From: Thermoflavifilum sp.
GTDB lineage: Bacteria; Bacteroidota; Bacteroidia; Chitinophagales; Chitinophagaceae
Length of the DNA stretch: 64,000 nt
Assembly: GCA_023511875.1 (NCBI GenBank)
Contig: JAIMAQ010000011.1
Span: 1-64,000, forward strand
Direction of reading: 5' to 3'
The stretch's first letter is position 1, and each line of letters begins with the position of its first letter. The notes under the pieces were generated by a model. That model was not told the DNA's origin. It worked only from the letters and a program-made list of their open reading frames with translations, and did not search any database. The position numbers and the translations under genes are program-made. Positions 33,200-43,200 of this stretch are shown here, one piece after another.

Positions 33200-33597
33200 G
33201 GCTCTAATTTTTCGCGCAATATCTGAGGAATCACTGTTTTCTTGCGGGTTTGAGCATCTACAAATACTAAGGTAGTAATGCCTTTATTGAGCAATTCCCC
33301 TTGCTCGTTATATAATTCTGTGTGAAACCGTATCGCAGAGCGTATTGGCCAATCTTTCAATATTGTTTTTACCGTGATGAGATCATCATAATATGCGGGC
33401 TTGAAATATTGAATATGCCATTCTACCACTGGCAATAACACGCCTTGATCTTCTAATTCTCGATAGCTGATTCCCAATTGCCGAATAGCCTCCACACGCC
33501 CCACCTCATAATACCATGCATAAAATCCATAGTATAGGTATCCCATGCGATCGGTTTCGCCATATCTAACGCGGATTTGTGAAGTATGGATATACAT
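33178..33597 (-). CDS. Acyl-CoA thioesterase, hotdog fold (YbgC/4HBT type)
   Basis: The 139-residue protein starts MYIHTSQIRVRYGETDRMGY, which carries the catalytic aspartate of the 4-hydroxybenzoyl-CoA thioesterase family. YYGFYAWYYEVGRVEAIRQLG follows, read in pieces. Such enzymes hydrolyse short-chain or aromatic acyl-CoA, or act in the Tol-Pal region in proteobacteria. Here the neighbours give no specific hint. ATG 33597 is used; an in-frame start at 33654 would run into the DoxX gene. Confidence 0.87.
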   Translation of the reverse strand: MYIHTSQIRVRYGETDRMGYLYYGFYAWYYEVGRVEAIRQLGISYRELEDQGVLLPVVEWHIQYFKPAYYDDLITVKTILKDWPIRSAIRFHTELYNEQGELLNKGITTLVFVDAQTRKKTVIPQILREKLEPYFIPAT

Positions 33598-33608
33598 TCT
33601 GTTGAGGT

Positions 33609-34016
33609 TTATCGGGAGATCATACCATCTATAGAAATGCGGCCAGGGCCACAAGTCAAGATGACAAAGCTACTCAACAAATAATGCCAGGCCAATTCTT
33701 GACGGCTAAACGGGTCGTGGTGATGTACCATGAGTAAAATGATGGCCATTTGGATAAAAATAATCAATGCAGCTGGGCGACTAAGCAAGCCAATGACTAA
33801 CAAAAAGGCACAAATGATCTCAGAGATCAATACCATGATTAATGAAGTCGTTGTGCCCACATGTAAGGGATCGGCAAAATGGGACGATATGTAGGAGAAC
33901 TGCATAAGTTTAGGAATCCCATGAGTAAGCAACATAAGCCCGGTACCAACCCGCAACACGAGCAAACTCAGGTTAACCATGCCATTACTCCAACGAACGG
34001 AAAACAGATTTCTCAT
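33609..34016 (-). CDS. DoxX family membrane protein
   Basis: The 135-residue protein has four predicted membrane helices, with LLVLRVGTGLMLLTHGIPKL near the N-terminus and LLVIGLLSRPAALIIFIQMA in the middle, typical of the DoxX/DoxD family. Members have been linked to redox functions and sulfur metabolism, but no specific role can be given. It is 11 bases upstream of the thioesterase gene on the same strand and is likely co-transcribed with it. Confidence 0.85.
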   Translation of the reverse strand: MRNLFSVRWSNGMVNLSLLVLRVGTGLMLLTHGIPKLMQFSYISSHFADPLHVGTTTSLIMVLISEIICAFLLVIGLLSRPAALIIFIQMAIILLMVHHHDPFSRQELAWHYLLSSFVILTCGPGRISIDGMISR

Positions 34017-34119
34017 AGTAAATGGGTTTGATGACCAAATGAAAGGCTAAAATAAGGGTGAAATTTATATTTACAAACACAGCAATCGATAAACAAATGG
34101 CATGATCTATGAGAATAAT

Positions 34120-34127
34120 TATATTTG
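34120..34127 (+). promoter_or_regulatory. -7 promoter box of the TPR gene
   Basis: TATATTTG matches TAnnTTTG and lies 82 bases before ATG 34210. It falls inside the longer open frame that begins at 34102, which supports the downstream start. Confidence 0.45.
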
Positions 34128-34209
34128 CTGTATTGTGCGTAAAAATATTTTCTTTTACCGATCTTTATGCCTGTTGGCTAACAGGCATGACTTTTATGCG
34201 GGTTCCTCT

Positions 34210-37200
34210 ATGAAATACTTTAGCTTCATTTCTATTACTTTATTCACCCGATTTTTTCTTTGGATAGTCATTATTCTTTGTACGGGTATCCATGAGCTAC
34301 GTGCTCAGGCTACGGCTATTTATACCGATCCTGCGGTTCAGTATAAGCAGGCCGTTGAGGCTTTTCAACAAGGCCAATATGCCATTGCGCAACAGCAATT
34401 TGAAGATGTGATTCGCAAGATCTCCTATTTTCAACAAACGAATCATGCACTCGATGCCGAGGATGCCCGTTATTATGATGCTGTTTGTGCTATGGAGCTG
34501 CATCAGCCAGATGCAGAAAAGCGCTTACTCGATTTTATTCATACTACCAATAGCATCCCACGCAAGCAGTTGGCCAGTTTTTATTTGGCCCAATATTATT
34601 ATGCACAACAGCGCTACCGTGAAGCAATTCCTTATTACGAGGCTGCAGGCTATGATCAGCTTTCCAATGATCAGATTGCAGAGGCTAAGTTTAAGTTGGG
34701 CTACAGCTATTTTTATCAAAAAGATTTTACCCATGCAGCACCGCTATTTGCAGATGTGAAAGGCATTGAGGGGCCTTATCAGATTCCCGCAAATTATTAT
34801 TATGGATTCATTGCTTTGGAAAGAAAGCAATATGATCAGGCATTGGCTTCTTTTTTGAAAGTGCAGCACGAGGAACCTTACAACCGTGTAGTGCCATATT
34901 ATATAGCCGAGATCTATTATTTTCAAGGGAGAAAACAACAAGCTATAGATTATGCATTGCCCATTATTAGCCAGGGGAATAATTATTATCAGTTGTCATT
35001 ACAGCAATTGGTGGGGCAAGCATATTTTGAATTAGGGCAATATGAAAAGGCTTTGCCTTATTTAGAACAATATGTAAAGCAGGCCGATAGTTTGAGGCGA
35101 GAAGATGTATATGAGCTTTCTTTTTGCTATTACCAGACTCAGCGTTATGCAGATGCTATTCTGGGTTTTAAACAATTGAGTACCGTCACCGATTCGCTAG
35201 GGCAGAATGCTATGTATTTATTAGGCGATTGTTATTTAAAGACCGGAAGGAAGGCAGATGCTCGTAATGCATTTGCCATTTGTGCTCGTAGTAGTTATAA
35301 TCCTCGACAGCAAGAGATTGCTCGCTTTTTATATGGTAAATTATCTTATGAATTAGGTTATCAAGATGCTGCTCTAGCTTCATTAAAACAGTTTTTGCAA
35401 GATTATCCTCAATCAGAATATGCAGTAGAAGCTCGCGAATTACTTGTGCCATTACTCATGAATACCAATGATTACAAAGGTGCGCTCAGTTTATATGCAT
35501 CACTTTCTTCACCTTCTCCTTCTTTACAACGTGCCTATCAAAAACTTAGTTTTGGACGAGCCATGCAATTGATCAATGATGGGGAATTATCTACGGCCGA
35601 TAGTTTATTAACTCTTTCTCTCGAGCATCCGTTTGACTTGCAGCTTAAGGCTTTGGCTTATTTTTGGAAAGGCGAAATTGCTTATCGGCAAGGCAGGATC
35701 GATGAGGCTATCGCAGATATTCAGCAATATCTTTCTGGAGCTGTAGCCGGCATATATCCTGCATTGGGTGAAGCCAATGCGCAAACCGCACATTATAATC
35801 TTGGCTATGCTTACTTGCGCAAACAACAATACGATCAGGCTTTACTTGAGTTTCAGCTGGCTCAACGCCCTTATGGAATTTACGGAAGAAAAATAGCACA
35901 GGATGCGTTGTTACGCATTGCCGATTGTTATTACATGTTAAAAAACTATAATCAGGCCGAAAATTATTATGATCAAGTAATTGCCCAACATTTGCCGGGA
36001 GCCGATTATGCCTTGTATCAAAAAAGTATTTTAGAAGGCATTAAAGGCAATTATTCACTTAAGCTTCAGTTGCTTCAACAATTAACCAATCAATATCCTC
36101 ATTCGCGATTCGAAAGCGATGCCAATTATGAGAAAGGACTCACCTACATGACACAAGAAAATTATGCGCAAGCTATTCCTTATTTTCAACGTATTCTTGC
36201 ACAACCTCAAGATCCAAATACACCTAAGGCCTTGCTCAAGCTTGGACTGGCTTATTTCAACATGGGCGATAACCAACATGCATTGCAATATTATCAACAA
36301 CTCGTATCTCAATATCCGCATACTAGCGAGGCGCAAGATGCATTAACTAGTATACGCACTATTTATATTAACAATGGAAATCCGCAAGGATATCTCGATT
36401 TTGTGAAGCAAACGGGTATGTCTGTCAACGCATCTACAGCCGATTCAGTGACTTATGCAGCCGCAGAAGCTCAATTTGCAAATAACCAAATTTCGCAGGC
36501 TTTGCAAGGATTTACTCAATATCTTACGCAGTTTCCGAATGGGCAATTTGTATTACCTGCTCATTTTTATCGGGCTGAATGTTATTTTACACAAAAAGAT
36601 TACACACATGCACTCAGTGATTATCAATTTGTTTTACAACAGGGATACAGTCGGTTTTCTGAACGCAGTGCTGCACAAGCTGCATGGATAAGCCTAAATA
36701 TGGTTAAAGGTTATGCACAAGCACGCCAATATTTTGTACTGCTCAATCAACTATCTACCACTAAAGAAAATACCTTAGCTGCAGCACGCGGGTTAGTGGA
36801 ATGCGACTATCAGCTGCACCAATGGGATAGTCTCTTGCCCGAAGCACATAGTTTGTTGAGTCATCAAGATATCAGTACCAATGATCAAATTACAGGAAAT
36901 TATTACATAGCTATGGCCTTTCATGGGCTACAACAATGTGATAGTGCTATGGTATATTTTAGAAAAGTGGTGCAATTGACCAAATCGGTGATGGGGGCAG
37001 CTTCAAGATATTATATAGCCGATTGCTTACTTAAGCAGCGTCGATTGACTGATGCTGAACATGCTGCATTTGAAGTAATTCGTTCTACGCCATCGTATGA
37101 TTATTGGATTGCAAAAGCATATGTATTATTAGGTGATATTTTTGCTGCAGAGAAAGATTATTTTAATGCTAAAGCAACTTTACAAAGTGTGGTAGATAAT

Positions 37201-37320
37201 TGCCAAATACCAGAAATTCTCGACAGTGCACGACAAAGGCTACAACAAATCATTGCCGAAGAACAGGCTTCATCAAAAATTATGCGCAACCCATCGACAA
37301 GTGACACCCTTTCTCAATGA
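34210..37320 (+). CDS. Large periplasmic tetratricopeptide repeat protein
   Basis: The 1036-residue protein has a signal peptide (ending HELRAQA) and more than fifteen TPR or TPR-like helical pairs. Clear examples are AVEAFQQGQYAIAQQQFEDV, YEKALPYLEQYV and YAQAIPYFQRIL. It is likely a periplasmic or outer-membrane-associated scaffold for protein complexes. It is directly followed by an outer-membrane barrel gene and an HU/SPOR-like gene, and the trio looks like one envelope complex. ATG 34210 gives a proper signal sequence; the earlier in-frame ATG at 34102 does not. No enzymatic motif is visible. Confidence 0.85.
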   Translation: MKYFSFISITLFTRFFLWIVIILCTGIHELRAQATAIYTDPAVQYKQAVEAFQQGQYAIAQQQFEDVIRKISYFQQTNHALDAEDARYYDAVCAMELHQPDAEKRLLDFIHTTNSIPRKQLASFYLAQYYYAQQRYREAIPYYEAAGYDQLSNDQIAEAKFKLGYSYFYQKDFTHAAPLFADVKGIEGPYQIPANYYYGFIALERKQYDQALASFLKVQHEEPYNRVVPYYIAEIYYFQGRKQQAIDYALPIISQGNNYYQLSLQQLVGQAYFELGQYEKALPYLEQYVKQADSLRREDVYELSFCYYQTQRYADAILGFKQLSTVTDSLGQNAMYLLGDCYLKTGRKADARNAFAICARSSYNPRQQEIARFLYGKLSYELGYQDAALASLKQFLQDYPQSEYAVEARELLVPLLMNTNDYKGALSLYASLSSPSPSLQRAYQKLSFGRAMQLINDGELSTADSLLTLSLEHPFDLQLKALAYFWKGEIAYRQGRIDEAIADIQQYLSGAVAGIYPALGEANAQTAHYNLGYAYLRKQQYDQALLEFQLAQRPYGIYGRKIAQDALLRIADCYYMLKNYNQAENYYDQVIAQHLPGADYALYQKSILEGIKGNYSLKLQLLQQLTNQYPHSRFESDANYEKGLTYMTQENYAQAIPYFQRILAQPQDPNTPKALLKLGLAYFNMGDNQHALQYYQQLVSQYPHTSEAQDALTSIRTIYINNGNPQGYLDFVKQTGMSVNASTADSVTYAAAEAQFANNQISQALQGFTQYLTQFPNGQFVLPAHFYRAECYFTQKDYTHALSDYQFVLQQGYSRFSERSAAQAAWISLNMVKGYAQARQYFVLLNQLSTTKENTLAAARGLVECDYQLHQWDSLLPEAHSLLSHQDISTNDQITGNYYIAMAFHGLQQCDSAMVYFRKVVQLTKSVMGAASRYYIADCLLKQRRLTDAEHAAFEVIRSTPSYDYWIAKAYVLLGDIFAAEKDYFNAKATLQSVVDNCQIPEILDSARQRLQQIIAEEQASSKIMRNPSTSDTLSQ

Positions 37321-37342
37321 TTGTTTTGAATATATTCAGCTT

Positions 37343-39043
37343 ATGGATAAGCAACTGTTTTACCATCGATTTACACATTTTCAGCCATCAATAAAATGGT
37401 TTTCTCTAATTGGCTTTTCTTTTTTGTGGTGTAGTGTGATATCGATTAGTCGCGTATATGCACAGGATACTACATTGCATCCACAAACCATTCAGATTTA
37501 TAGTACTTATCAACCCGTATTGAAACAAGCCGATAAGCTTAGCTTAACTGCTTCGCTTCCTGAAATAGATACTACACACCCACAATTGATCTACAATATT
37601 CCTGCTTTAAACCTGCATTTTAGCTATCGACCTGTACCATTATCTCCACTGGCTATTGGTCCCGATACTGTTTTGCCTTTACAACGTTATTTTGTTCAAG
37701 CTGCTGCCGGCAGCTATCTGACTACCCGTGTACGAGCAGGCATCAATAGTGGTAGAATCGATACTACTTCATATCAGACCCCATTTAGTTATGCATTATT
37801 GCTCGATCATCTTTCTTCTAAAGGTTCATTGTTGTATCAGCAATTTGGATATGATGCTGTAGAAGCAAGTGGACGTTATTTCTCACCACATATCGCTTAT
37901 ACAGGCGATTTGCGTTTTCAACGCGATGGTTTATATTATTACGGTTATAATCACGATAGTTTGCATTTTAATAAAAAGGATATTCGGCAAATATTTACCC
38001 AGTTTGCTTTGCATGCAGGCATGAGTAATATTCACAAAAATGCAGTAGGCATTGATTATCATCCACAATTAAGCCTATCTATTTTTGCAGATCATTACCA
38101 ACATCGAGAGTCGGCTTTTCAAATTGATGTACCTATAGAAAAAACTATTGTAGATGATATTAGCTTGAGCGTGGCTTATACAGGAAGTTATGCTACTTAT
38201 TCCGATCAACAAACTTCTGCGTCAGTGAGCAACACCATTAGCACCATTCATCCGGCATTAAATATTGAGAAGCCAGGATTTGTGTTGCATGCAGGGTTAA
38301 ATCCATCATGGACCAATAGCCAGTTTTTTCTTTTACCCGACATTGTAAACGAAACTAGCTTGATTCACGAGAAGCTTATTCTGAGCAGTGGGTGGATATC
38401 TTATTTTATTCAAAATAGTTTTCAACATCTTTCTCGTGAAAATCCTTATTTTACTGGATATCCTATAAAACCTTATAATACTCGAGTAGAAGAAAAATAT
38501 ACTGGGTTTAAAGGTTCATTGGCTGGGCATTTCACCTATAATACCAAATTTGCTTATGTTACCTATCATGATCTTCCTTTGTTTCTAAATGATAGTCTTG
38601 ATGGGAAAACATTTTATCCTATTCGAGAAAGCAAACTCGAAGCATATCAATTACATCTTGAATTAAATTATTTATCTGAAGAAAGTTTTCAGGCTGGATT
38701 TCGCTTGAATTGGATGAATTATTTTCACCAACAAACAGCACAAAAGCCATGGGGATTAGTGCCTTTTCAAGCCGATATATTTGCACGTATAACGGCCTGG
38801 CGTGCTTTGCAACTCAATGCCGACCTTTTTGCCTGGAGCGGAAGTTATTATCGGGCAAAAGATTTATCAGCGCATCAAACTTCGGGAATATTCGATATGA
38901 ATTTAGGTGCGGGTTATCAGATAAATACTAATTTTGAAGTAGGACTTGAAGTGCACAATTTATTTAATTCGGTATATGAGCGCTGGCATCAATATCCTTC
39001 GTTAGGGATGCAGGTTTTAGGTAGCATAAGCTTGAAATTTTAA
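37343..39043 (+). CDS. Outer-membrane beta-barrel protein (TonB-receptor-like, no plug)
   Basis: The 566-residue protein has a signal peptide ending SRVYAQ. A short proline-rich region follows (IYSTYQPVLKQADKLSL, then PALNLHFSYRPVPLSP), and the rest is amphipathic beta strands ending in an aromatic C-terminus, SISLKF. The final EVGLEVHNLFNSVYERW is the usual closing strand region of TonB-dependent receptor barrels, but no carboxypeptidase-like or plug domain precedes it. Its ATG lies 22 bases after the TPR stop. It is probably a partner of the TPR and HU/SPOR-like proteins. Confidence 0.78.
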   Translation: MDKQLFYHRFTHFQPSIKWFSLIGFSFLWCSVISISRVYAQDTTLHPQTIQIYSTYQPVLKQADKLSLTASLPEIDTTHPQLIYNIPALNLHFSYRPVPLSPLAIGPDTVLPLQRYFVQAAAGSYLTTRVRAGINSGRIDTTSYQTPFSYALLLDHLSSKGSLLYQQFGYDAVEASGRYFSPHIAYTGDLRFQRDGLYYYGYNHDSLHFNKKDIRQIFTQFALHAGMSNIHKNAVGIDYHPQLSLSIFADHYQHRESAFQIDVPIEKTIVDDISLSVAYTGSYATYSDQQTSASVSNTISTIHPALNIEKPGFVLHAGLNPSWTNSQFFLLPDIVNETSLIHEKLILSSGWISYFIQNSFQHLSRENPYFTGYPIKPYNTRVEEKYTGFKGSLAGHFTYNTKFAYVTYHDLPLFLNDSLDGKTFYPIRESKLEAYQLHLELNYLSEESFQAGFRLNWMNYFHQQTAQKPWGLVPFQADIFARITAWRALQLNADLFAWSGSYYRAKDLSAHQTSGIFDMNLGAGYQINTNFEVGLEVHNLFNSVYERWHQYPSLGMQVLGSISLKF

Positions 39044-39046
39044 TCA

Positions 39047-40000
39047 GTGGATATTTTCACTTATTTCCGGGAAATGCTTTATCAACAAGGGCGTGCCGCA
39101 TTGCCAGGATTTGGAGAATGGATCCTGGATTGGCAGTCTGCACGCATACATCCCGAACAAGAGTGGATACAGCCGGGGGAGTTACACATTCGCTTCGTTC
39201 CTAATCCCGAGATAGATGCTACGTCGTTTATTCATTTCGTTGCCACTTGGCAAAACATCATTCCTGCTGTGGCTGAGTTGCAGGTGAAGAAATTCCTTTC
39301 TTCATTGGAAAATAAATGGCAACAAGGTGAGCCTATAGAAATCCCACTGGTAGGTAGGCTTGAAAAAGATGAGCAAGGTACATGGCAGTTTATTGAGTCG
39401 CCTCTTTTGCAAAAGGGATTGGAGCCTTTGCCTTGCAAGCCTTTGTCGAGAATAGCAGCTTCCACGCCTCAGCCTGCTGCAATGCCTGTTTCGAGTGGGC
39501 AGGAAGAAGCCGCACCAGAACAAGTGAGCGAAGATGTCGAGGCTTATCCATTTGAAGATCGAAAAGCTGGTGGCAAGGGGTGGTGGATAGCTTTGGGATT
39601 ACTCATCATTTTATTGGCTTTGGCTTGGACAGCCTGGGATAAAGGCTGGCTTCAGCAATGGCAAAAAAAATTTTTTCCCGCATCGGTGAATTCTTCATCC
39701 TCATCACAGCCCAACTTGAGCGATACCTTATCGGAGTCTGTTCATGTGGATAGTTCGCAAATCCGGCAGCGAGCTTTTCAATTGGTCATTGGCAGTTATG
39801 GAGATTCATTACAGGCAGCACAATTGTATCAAAAGGTTTATGAAGGTTGGTCATCGGCTTTTATGACGAAGGATAGTGAGAGTAAACAATTTCTGGTGAT
39901 CATTCCCTTGCATGTGCCTGCCGAAGATACGAGTCATTGGGTAGAACTGATGGGTCAGGCATATGGCACTCATCCTTATATTCGGGACACGCTTCGCTGA
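39047..40000 (+). CDS. HU-like/SPOR-like membrane-anchored protein
   Basis: The 317-residue protein starts at GTG 39047, 3 bases after the barrel gene. The N-terminal part (DIFTYFREMLYQQGRAALPG, then FGEWILDW) and a second unit from about residue 65 resemble the paired HU-CCDC81-type domains of Bacteroidota. Next come a proline- and glutamate-rich linker, one membrane span (WWIALGLLIILLALAWTAW), and a C-terminal SPOR-like domain (AFQLVIGSYGDSLQAAQLYQ) that would bind denuded peptidoglycan. It is the intact paralogue of the frameshifted gene at 29254-30155. A link between cytoplasm and cell wall is inferred. Confidence 0.75.
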   Translation: MDIFTYFREMLYQQGRAALPGFGEWILDWQSARIHPEQEWIQPGELHIRFVPNPEIDATSFIHFVATWQNIIPAVAELQVKKFLSSLENKWQQGEPIEIPLVGRLEKDEQGTWQFIESPLLQKGLEPLPCKPLSRIAASTPQPAAMPVSSGQEEAAPEQVSEDVEAYPFEDRKAGGKGWWIALGLLIILLALAWTAWDKGWLQQWQKKFFPASVNSSSSSQPNLSDTLSESVHVDSSQIRQRAFQLVIGSYGDSLQAAQLYQKVYEGWSSAFMTKDSESKQFLVIIPLHVPAEDTSHWVELMGQAYGTHPYIRDTLR

Positions 40001-40007
40001 AGCTTAT

Positions 40008-40733
40008 TTACATGATTTTTTCATACAATGCATCTGGTACCAGCTTGATAGCAAGGGCCACCCATTTCCATCGAGGAGTGATGTAGGCAATTCGTTTTCG
40101 ACGTTCAATGGCACGAAAAATATATCGAGCGGCTGTTTCTGCCGAGCACATCCAGAAGCGTTTTCCTTCAATTGGTTTTGTATCTACAAATCCAGGGCGG
40201 ATATCGGTGATGAAGATGGGCAGTTGGCTTTTTCGAGCTCGGTGATGTAAGGCTTGTAAATAGCTGATCTGATAGGCTTTTGAAGCAAAATAACCAGGTG
40301 CATGCCTATCGCCGTGCAAGCCGGCAACAGAAGTGATGACGGCCAAGTGACCTTTTTGTTGTTGTAAGAAATATTGAAAAGTCCAATCTACCACAGCAGT
40401 AAATCCTTTTACATTGGTTTCAATCATACCTTCTTCAACCGCAAAATCGAGATGTGGATTGACTTCTCCATACCCTGCACAATGAATGAGTAGGTCTATG
40501 CTGCCCAGGTTGTGGGTAACCTCTGTGAGTACTTTGTTGACGAGAGCTGGTTGGCAGACGTCCAGTTGATGAACATAATGCGGTAATGCAGGGAAATGAT
40601 TCGCAAGTGCTTGCATGGGGGCTATCGTTCTGGCTAATAAAGCGGTATGACATCCTTGAGATAAGTATATCTGAGCCAATGCATAGCCCATGCCCGAGCT
40701 AGCACCTATGATTACCACTTTTTTAGCGGTCAT
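40008..40733 (-). CDS. Short-chain dehydrogenase/reductase
   Basis: This classical SDR of 241 residues has a Rossmann glycine motif GASSGMGYA (10-18), HCAGYGE (84-90), catalytic Ser135, and Tyr148-xxx-Lys152 in YFASKAY. It is NAD(P)-dependent. The substrate is not predictable. It is convergent with the HU/SPOR-like gene with 7 bases between them, and 21 bases downstream of the serine dehydratase gene. Confidence 0.9.
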   Translation of the reverse strand: MTAKKVVIIGASSGMGYALAQIYLSQGCHTALLARTIAPMQALANHFPALPHYVHQLDVCQPALVNKVLTEVTHNLGSIDLLIHCAGYGEVNPHLDFAVEEGMIETNVKGFTAVVDWTFQYFLQQQKGHLAVITSVAGLHGDRHAPGYFASKAYQISYLQALHHRARKSQLPIFITDIRPGFVDTKPIEGKRFWMCSAETAARYIFRAIERRKRIAYITPRWKWVALAIKLVPDALYEKIM

Positions 40734-40754
40734 AGATCATAATAAGTTTAGCAA

Positions 40755-42182
40755 TCAACATTCGCTTAATCCCAAGGGAATATGCACGGCCAAGCCGCCT
40801 TCGGCGGTTTCCTTGTATTTTTCATTCATATCTAGAGCCGTTTGCCACATGGTTTTGACTACTGCATCCAAAGATACTTTGGCCAAATCGGGATTGCTTT
40901 GCAGAGCCAGTTGAGCTGCAGTAATGGCTTTCACGGCACCCATGGTATTACGTTCAATACAAGGAATTTGTACCAGTCCGCCTACCGGATCGCAGGTAAG
41001 CCCGAGATGATGTTCCATAGCTATTTCTGCAGCCATCAAACATTGGCGTTGGGTGCCTCCTAATGCTTCTGTAAGCGCTGCAGCAGCCATGGCTGCACTC
41101 ACCCCAATTTCGGCTTGGCAGCCTCCCATGGCGGCTGAGATGGTGGCACCTTTTTTGAAAATTCCTCCAATCACTGAAGCCGTAAGCAAAAAACGTTGGA
41201 TATCTTCTGGCTGGTCGTGCTTGCGAAATACGGTGAGATAATGCAATACAGCCGGAATTACACCGGCAGCGCCATTGGTGGGGGCTGTAACCACTCGGCC
41301 AAAGGCAGCATTTTCTTCATTGACTGCAAGGGCAAAACAGCATACCCAATCGAGGATTTCATGAAAAGCAATCGCTGTGTCTCTAATGCGACCGATCCAA
41401 TCGCTGTAGTCCTGATCTACATATCCTTTTAACAGACGACGATTTAATTCAGCAGCTCTTCTTTTTACATGCAATCCTCCTGGCAATTCGCCATTTCGAT
41501 GACAACCCCGATATACACATTGGCACATGACTTCCCAAATCTGCATCAGCCCTTTTCGAATGCTGGCTTCATCACGAATAGCCAATTCATTTTCGATGAC
41601 CAATTCTGAAATACTATTGCCTGTGGTTTGACACCAATACAGTAAATCCGCTGCGGTATCTATAGGGTAAGGAATATCGGCATGACTCGTTTGAACATAA
41701 CCTGTTTGCTCGCCTTCTTTTACAATAAAGCCTCCACCAACCGAATAATAGGTTTCGTTGAGGGCCAGTTGATCTCCTACATAAGCTTCGAAAATCATTC
41801 CGTTGGGATGAAAAGGGAGGCTCTCTTGTCGGTGAAACCGAATATTTGTGTCGGGGTCAAACGCCACATCTATATGCCCTCCCAGCGGCAGCTGTTTCCG
41901 TTGTTTCACCTGTTGCATTTTTACAGATAAAGATTCGGTATCACAAGTCACGGGATCCTCACCCATGAGCCCCATTACCGCAGCAAGATCTGTTCCGTGG
42001 CCTTTTCCTGTCTTTGCCAATGAACCGTATAGGTGAACGTATACTGCTTCGGGATAACACTGTTTTTCCTGTAGATGTTGCAAAAAAGCCAATGCTGCAC
42101 GCCAGGGGCCTAATGTGTGTGAGCTAGATGGGCCAACCCCAATTTTAAACATATCAAACACGGAAATAAATTCCCGTAACAT
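40755..42182 (-). CDS. sdaA: L-serine ammonia-lyase, iron-sulfur type
   Basis: This enzyme converts L-serine to pyruvate and ammonia using a 4Fe-4S cluster. The 475-residue single-chain protein has [20 protein letters not shown] at its N-terminus and the cluster-binding [20 protein letters not shown] near the C-terminus. Both the beta- and alpha-type halves are on one chain, as in E. coli SdaA. ATG 42182 is used; an in-frame TTG at 42236 overlaps the stop of the FKBP gene. Confidence 0.93.
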   Translation of the reverse strand: MLREFISVFDMFKIGVGPSSSHTLGPWRAALAFLQHLQEKQCYPEAVYVHLYGSLAKTGKGHGTDLAAVMGLMGEDPVTCDTESLSVKMQQVKQRKQLPLGGHIDVAFDPDTNIRFHRQESLPFHPNGMIFEAYVGDQLALNETYYSVGGGFIVKEGEQTGYVQTSHADIPYPIDTAADLLYWCQTTGNSISELVIENELAIRDEASIRKGLMQIWEVMCQCVYRGCHRNGELPGGLHVKRRAAELNRRLLKGYVDQDYSDWIGRIRDTAIAFHEILDWVCCFALAVNEENAAFGRVVTAPTNGAAGVIPAVLHYLTVFRKHDQPEDIQRFLLTASVIGGIFKKGATISAAMGGCQAEIGVSAAMAAAALTEALGGTQRQCLMAAEIAMEHHLGLTCDPVGGLVQIPCIERNTMGAVKAITAAQLALQSNPDLAKVSLDAVVKTMWQTALDMNEKYKETAEGGLAVHIPLGLSEC

Positions 42183-42232
42183 CAGGCTTAGATTTCCCCT
42201 AAAGTTACGGCTTTTATGGGTATTCTTTTGAC

Positions 42233-42742
42233 TCAATGGTGCTTCACATCGAGCAGTTGTATGGAATAAATTAAGGGTGTATTAGATGGGATTAATGGGG
42301 GCAGACCATAATATCCATAACAAAGTACGGAAGGTGCATAGATCTCGATACCGCCACCGGCCGTGATTTTTTGTACAGCAATTTGCCAAGCGGGAATTGT
42401 ATTTTTTAATATGGTGGTGAGTGAAGCCGTATCTGTTTTAGCAAAAACAGAATCGTTCAGAAAACGTCCGACAAAACGTGCAGTAATGGTATCATCGAGA
42501 TGAACTGAATCGCCATCGCCTAAAGAATCGATAACATAATACAGATAAGTAGTATCGCCACCGAGCAGAAAGATAGTATCACGTTGTGCCTGGATGCCAT
42601 GAAAGGCCAGGTATTGCCGCAAAGCTTGATCATCCATACGATTTTGTAAGGCTTGATTAAAATTATTGCTTGTACTTTTTAAGCAGGAGGTGATCGTCAA
42701 GGCAATAAAAGCCGCTAGGATAAATGGTTTCAGTAAACGCAT
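42233..42742 (-). CDS. FKBP-type peptidyl-prolyl isomerase lipoprotein
   Basis: The 169-residue protein has a lipoprotein signal (FIALTITSC, Cys20) and a C-terminal FKBP-like domain: [39 protein letters not shown], and [13 protein letters not shown]. It is probably an envelope folding catalyst, although some active-site aromatic residues are not the usual ones. It sits 50 bases upstream of the serine dehydratase gene on the same strand. Confidence 0.85.
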   Translation of the reverse strand: MRLLKPFILAAFIALTITSCLKSTSNNFNQALQNRMDDQALRQYLAFHGIQAQRDTIFLLGGDTTYLYYVIDSLGDGDSVHLDDTITARFVGRFLNDSVFAKTDTASLTTILKNTIPAWQIAVQKITAGGGIEIYAPSVLCYGYYGLPPLIPSNTPLIYSIQLLDVKHH

Positions 42743-42848
42743 ACGATGAATGGTTTTTAAATTAAGCCAGAGAATAATAATGATGTCAATAACATAGAGA
42801 GATAAATGCGTCGAAACGTTGCACGGGTTATTTTAGGTGGGAAGGCTG

Positions 42849-42923
42849 GGTGATTGAAGGGATTCGAACCCTCGACCTCCAGAGCCACAATCTGGCGCTC
42901 TAACCAACTGAGCTACAATCACC
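42849..42923 (-). tRNA. tRNA-His (anticodon GTG)
   Basis: On the minus strand the acceptor stem is GTGATTG/CAATCAC with the extra 5' G facing the discriminator C that is diagnostic of tRNA-His. The anticodon stem CCAGA/TCTGG encloses loop TTGTGGC with anticodon GTG. The T arm GAGGG-TTCGAAT-CCCTT is present. The terminal CCA is not encoded. Confidence 0.95.
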
Positions 42924-43159
42924 ATTTCCGAAGGCAAAGGTATAACAAATCAGCTAATCACAAAGTATCCTTTATCTACATTTTGACAATGGCTAAAAAC
43001 ATAGCGAATTATAAGAAATACTCATCTCGCCTGTTAAGACGCTGTTAAAAATTTTTATCAGATATGGATAAAAGCTCATTTGATTGAAGAAATCTGATGG
43101 TACATTGAATTTCACACTCCACCCATCACATATTTACAATTTGTTGTGTATCTGACCAA

Positions 43160-43167
43160 TAACTTTG
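43160..43167 (+). promoter_or_regulatory. -7 promoter box of the TonB-dependent receptor gene
   Basis: TAACTTTG matches TAnnTTTG, 33 bases before ATG 43201. A TTTG at 43140-43143 could be the -33 box, though the 16-base spacing is short. Confidence 0.45.
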
Positions 43168-43200
43168 CAGCATATTTCAACAAAAAATAACTGATGATTT

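Noticed and set aside
37226-37342. N-terminal extension of the barrel gene into the TPR gene
   Set aside because: The added 39 residues are the TPR coding sequence read in another frame. ATG 37343 gives a clean signal peptide.
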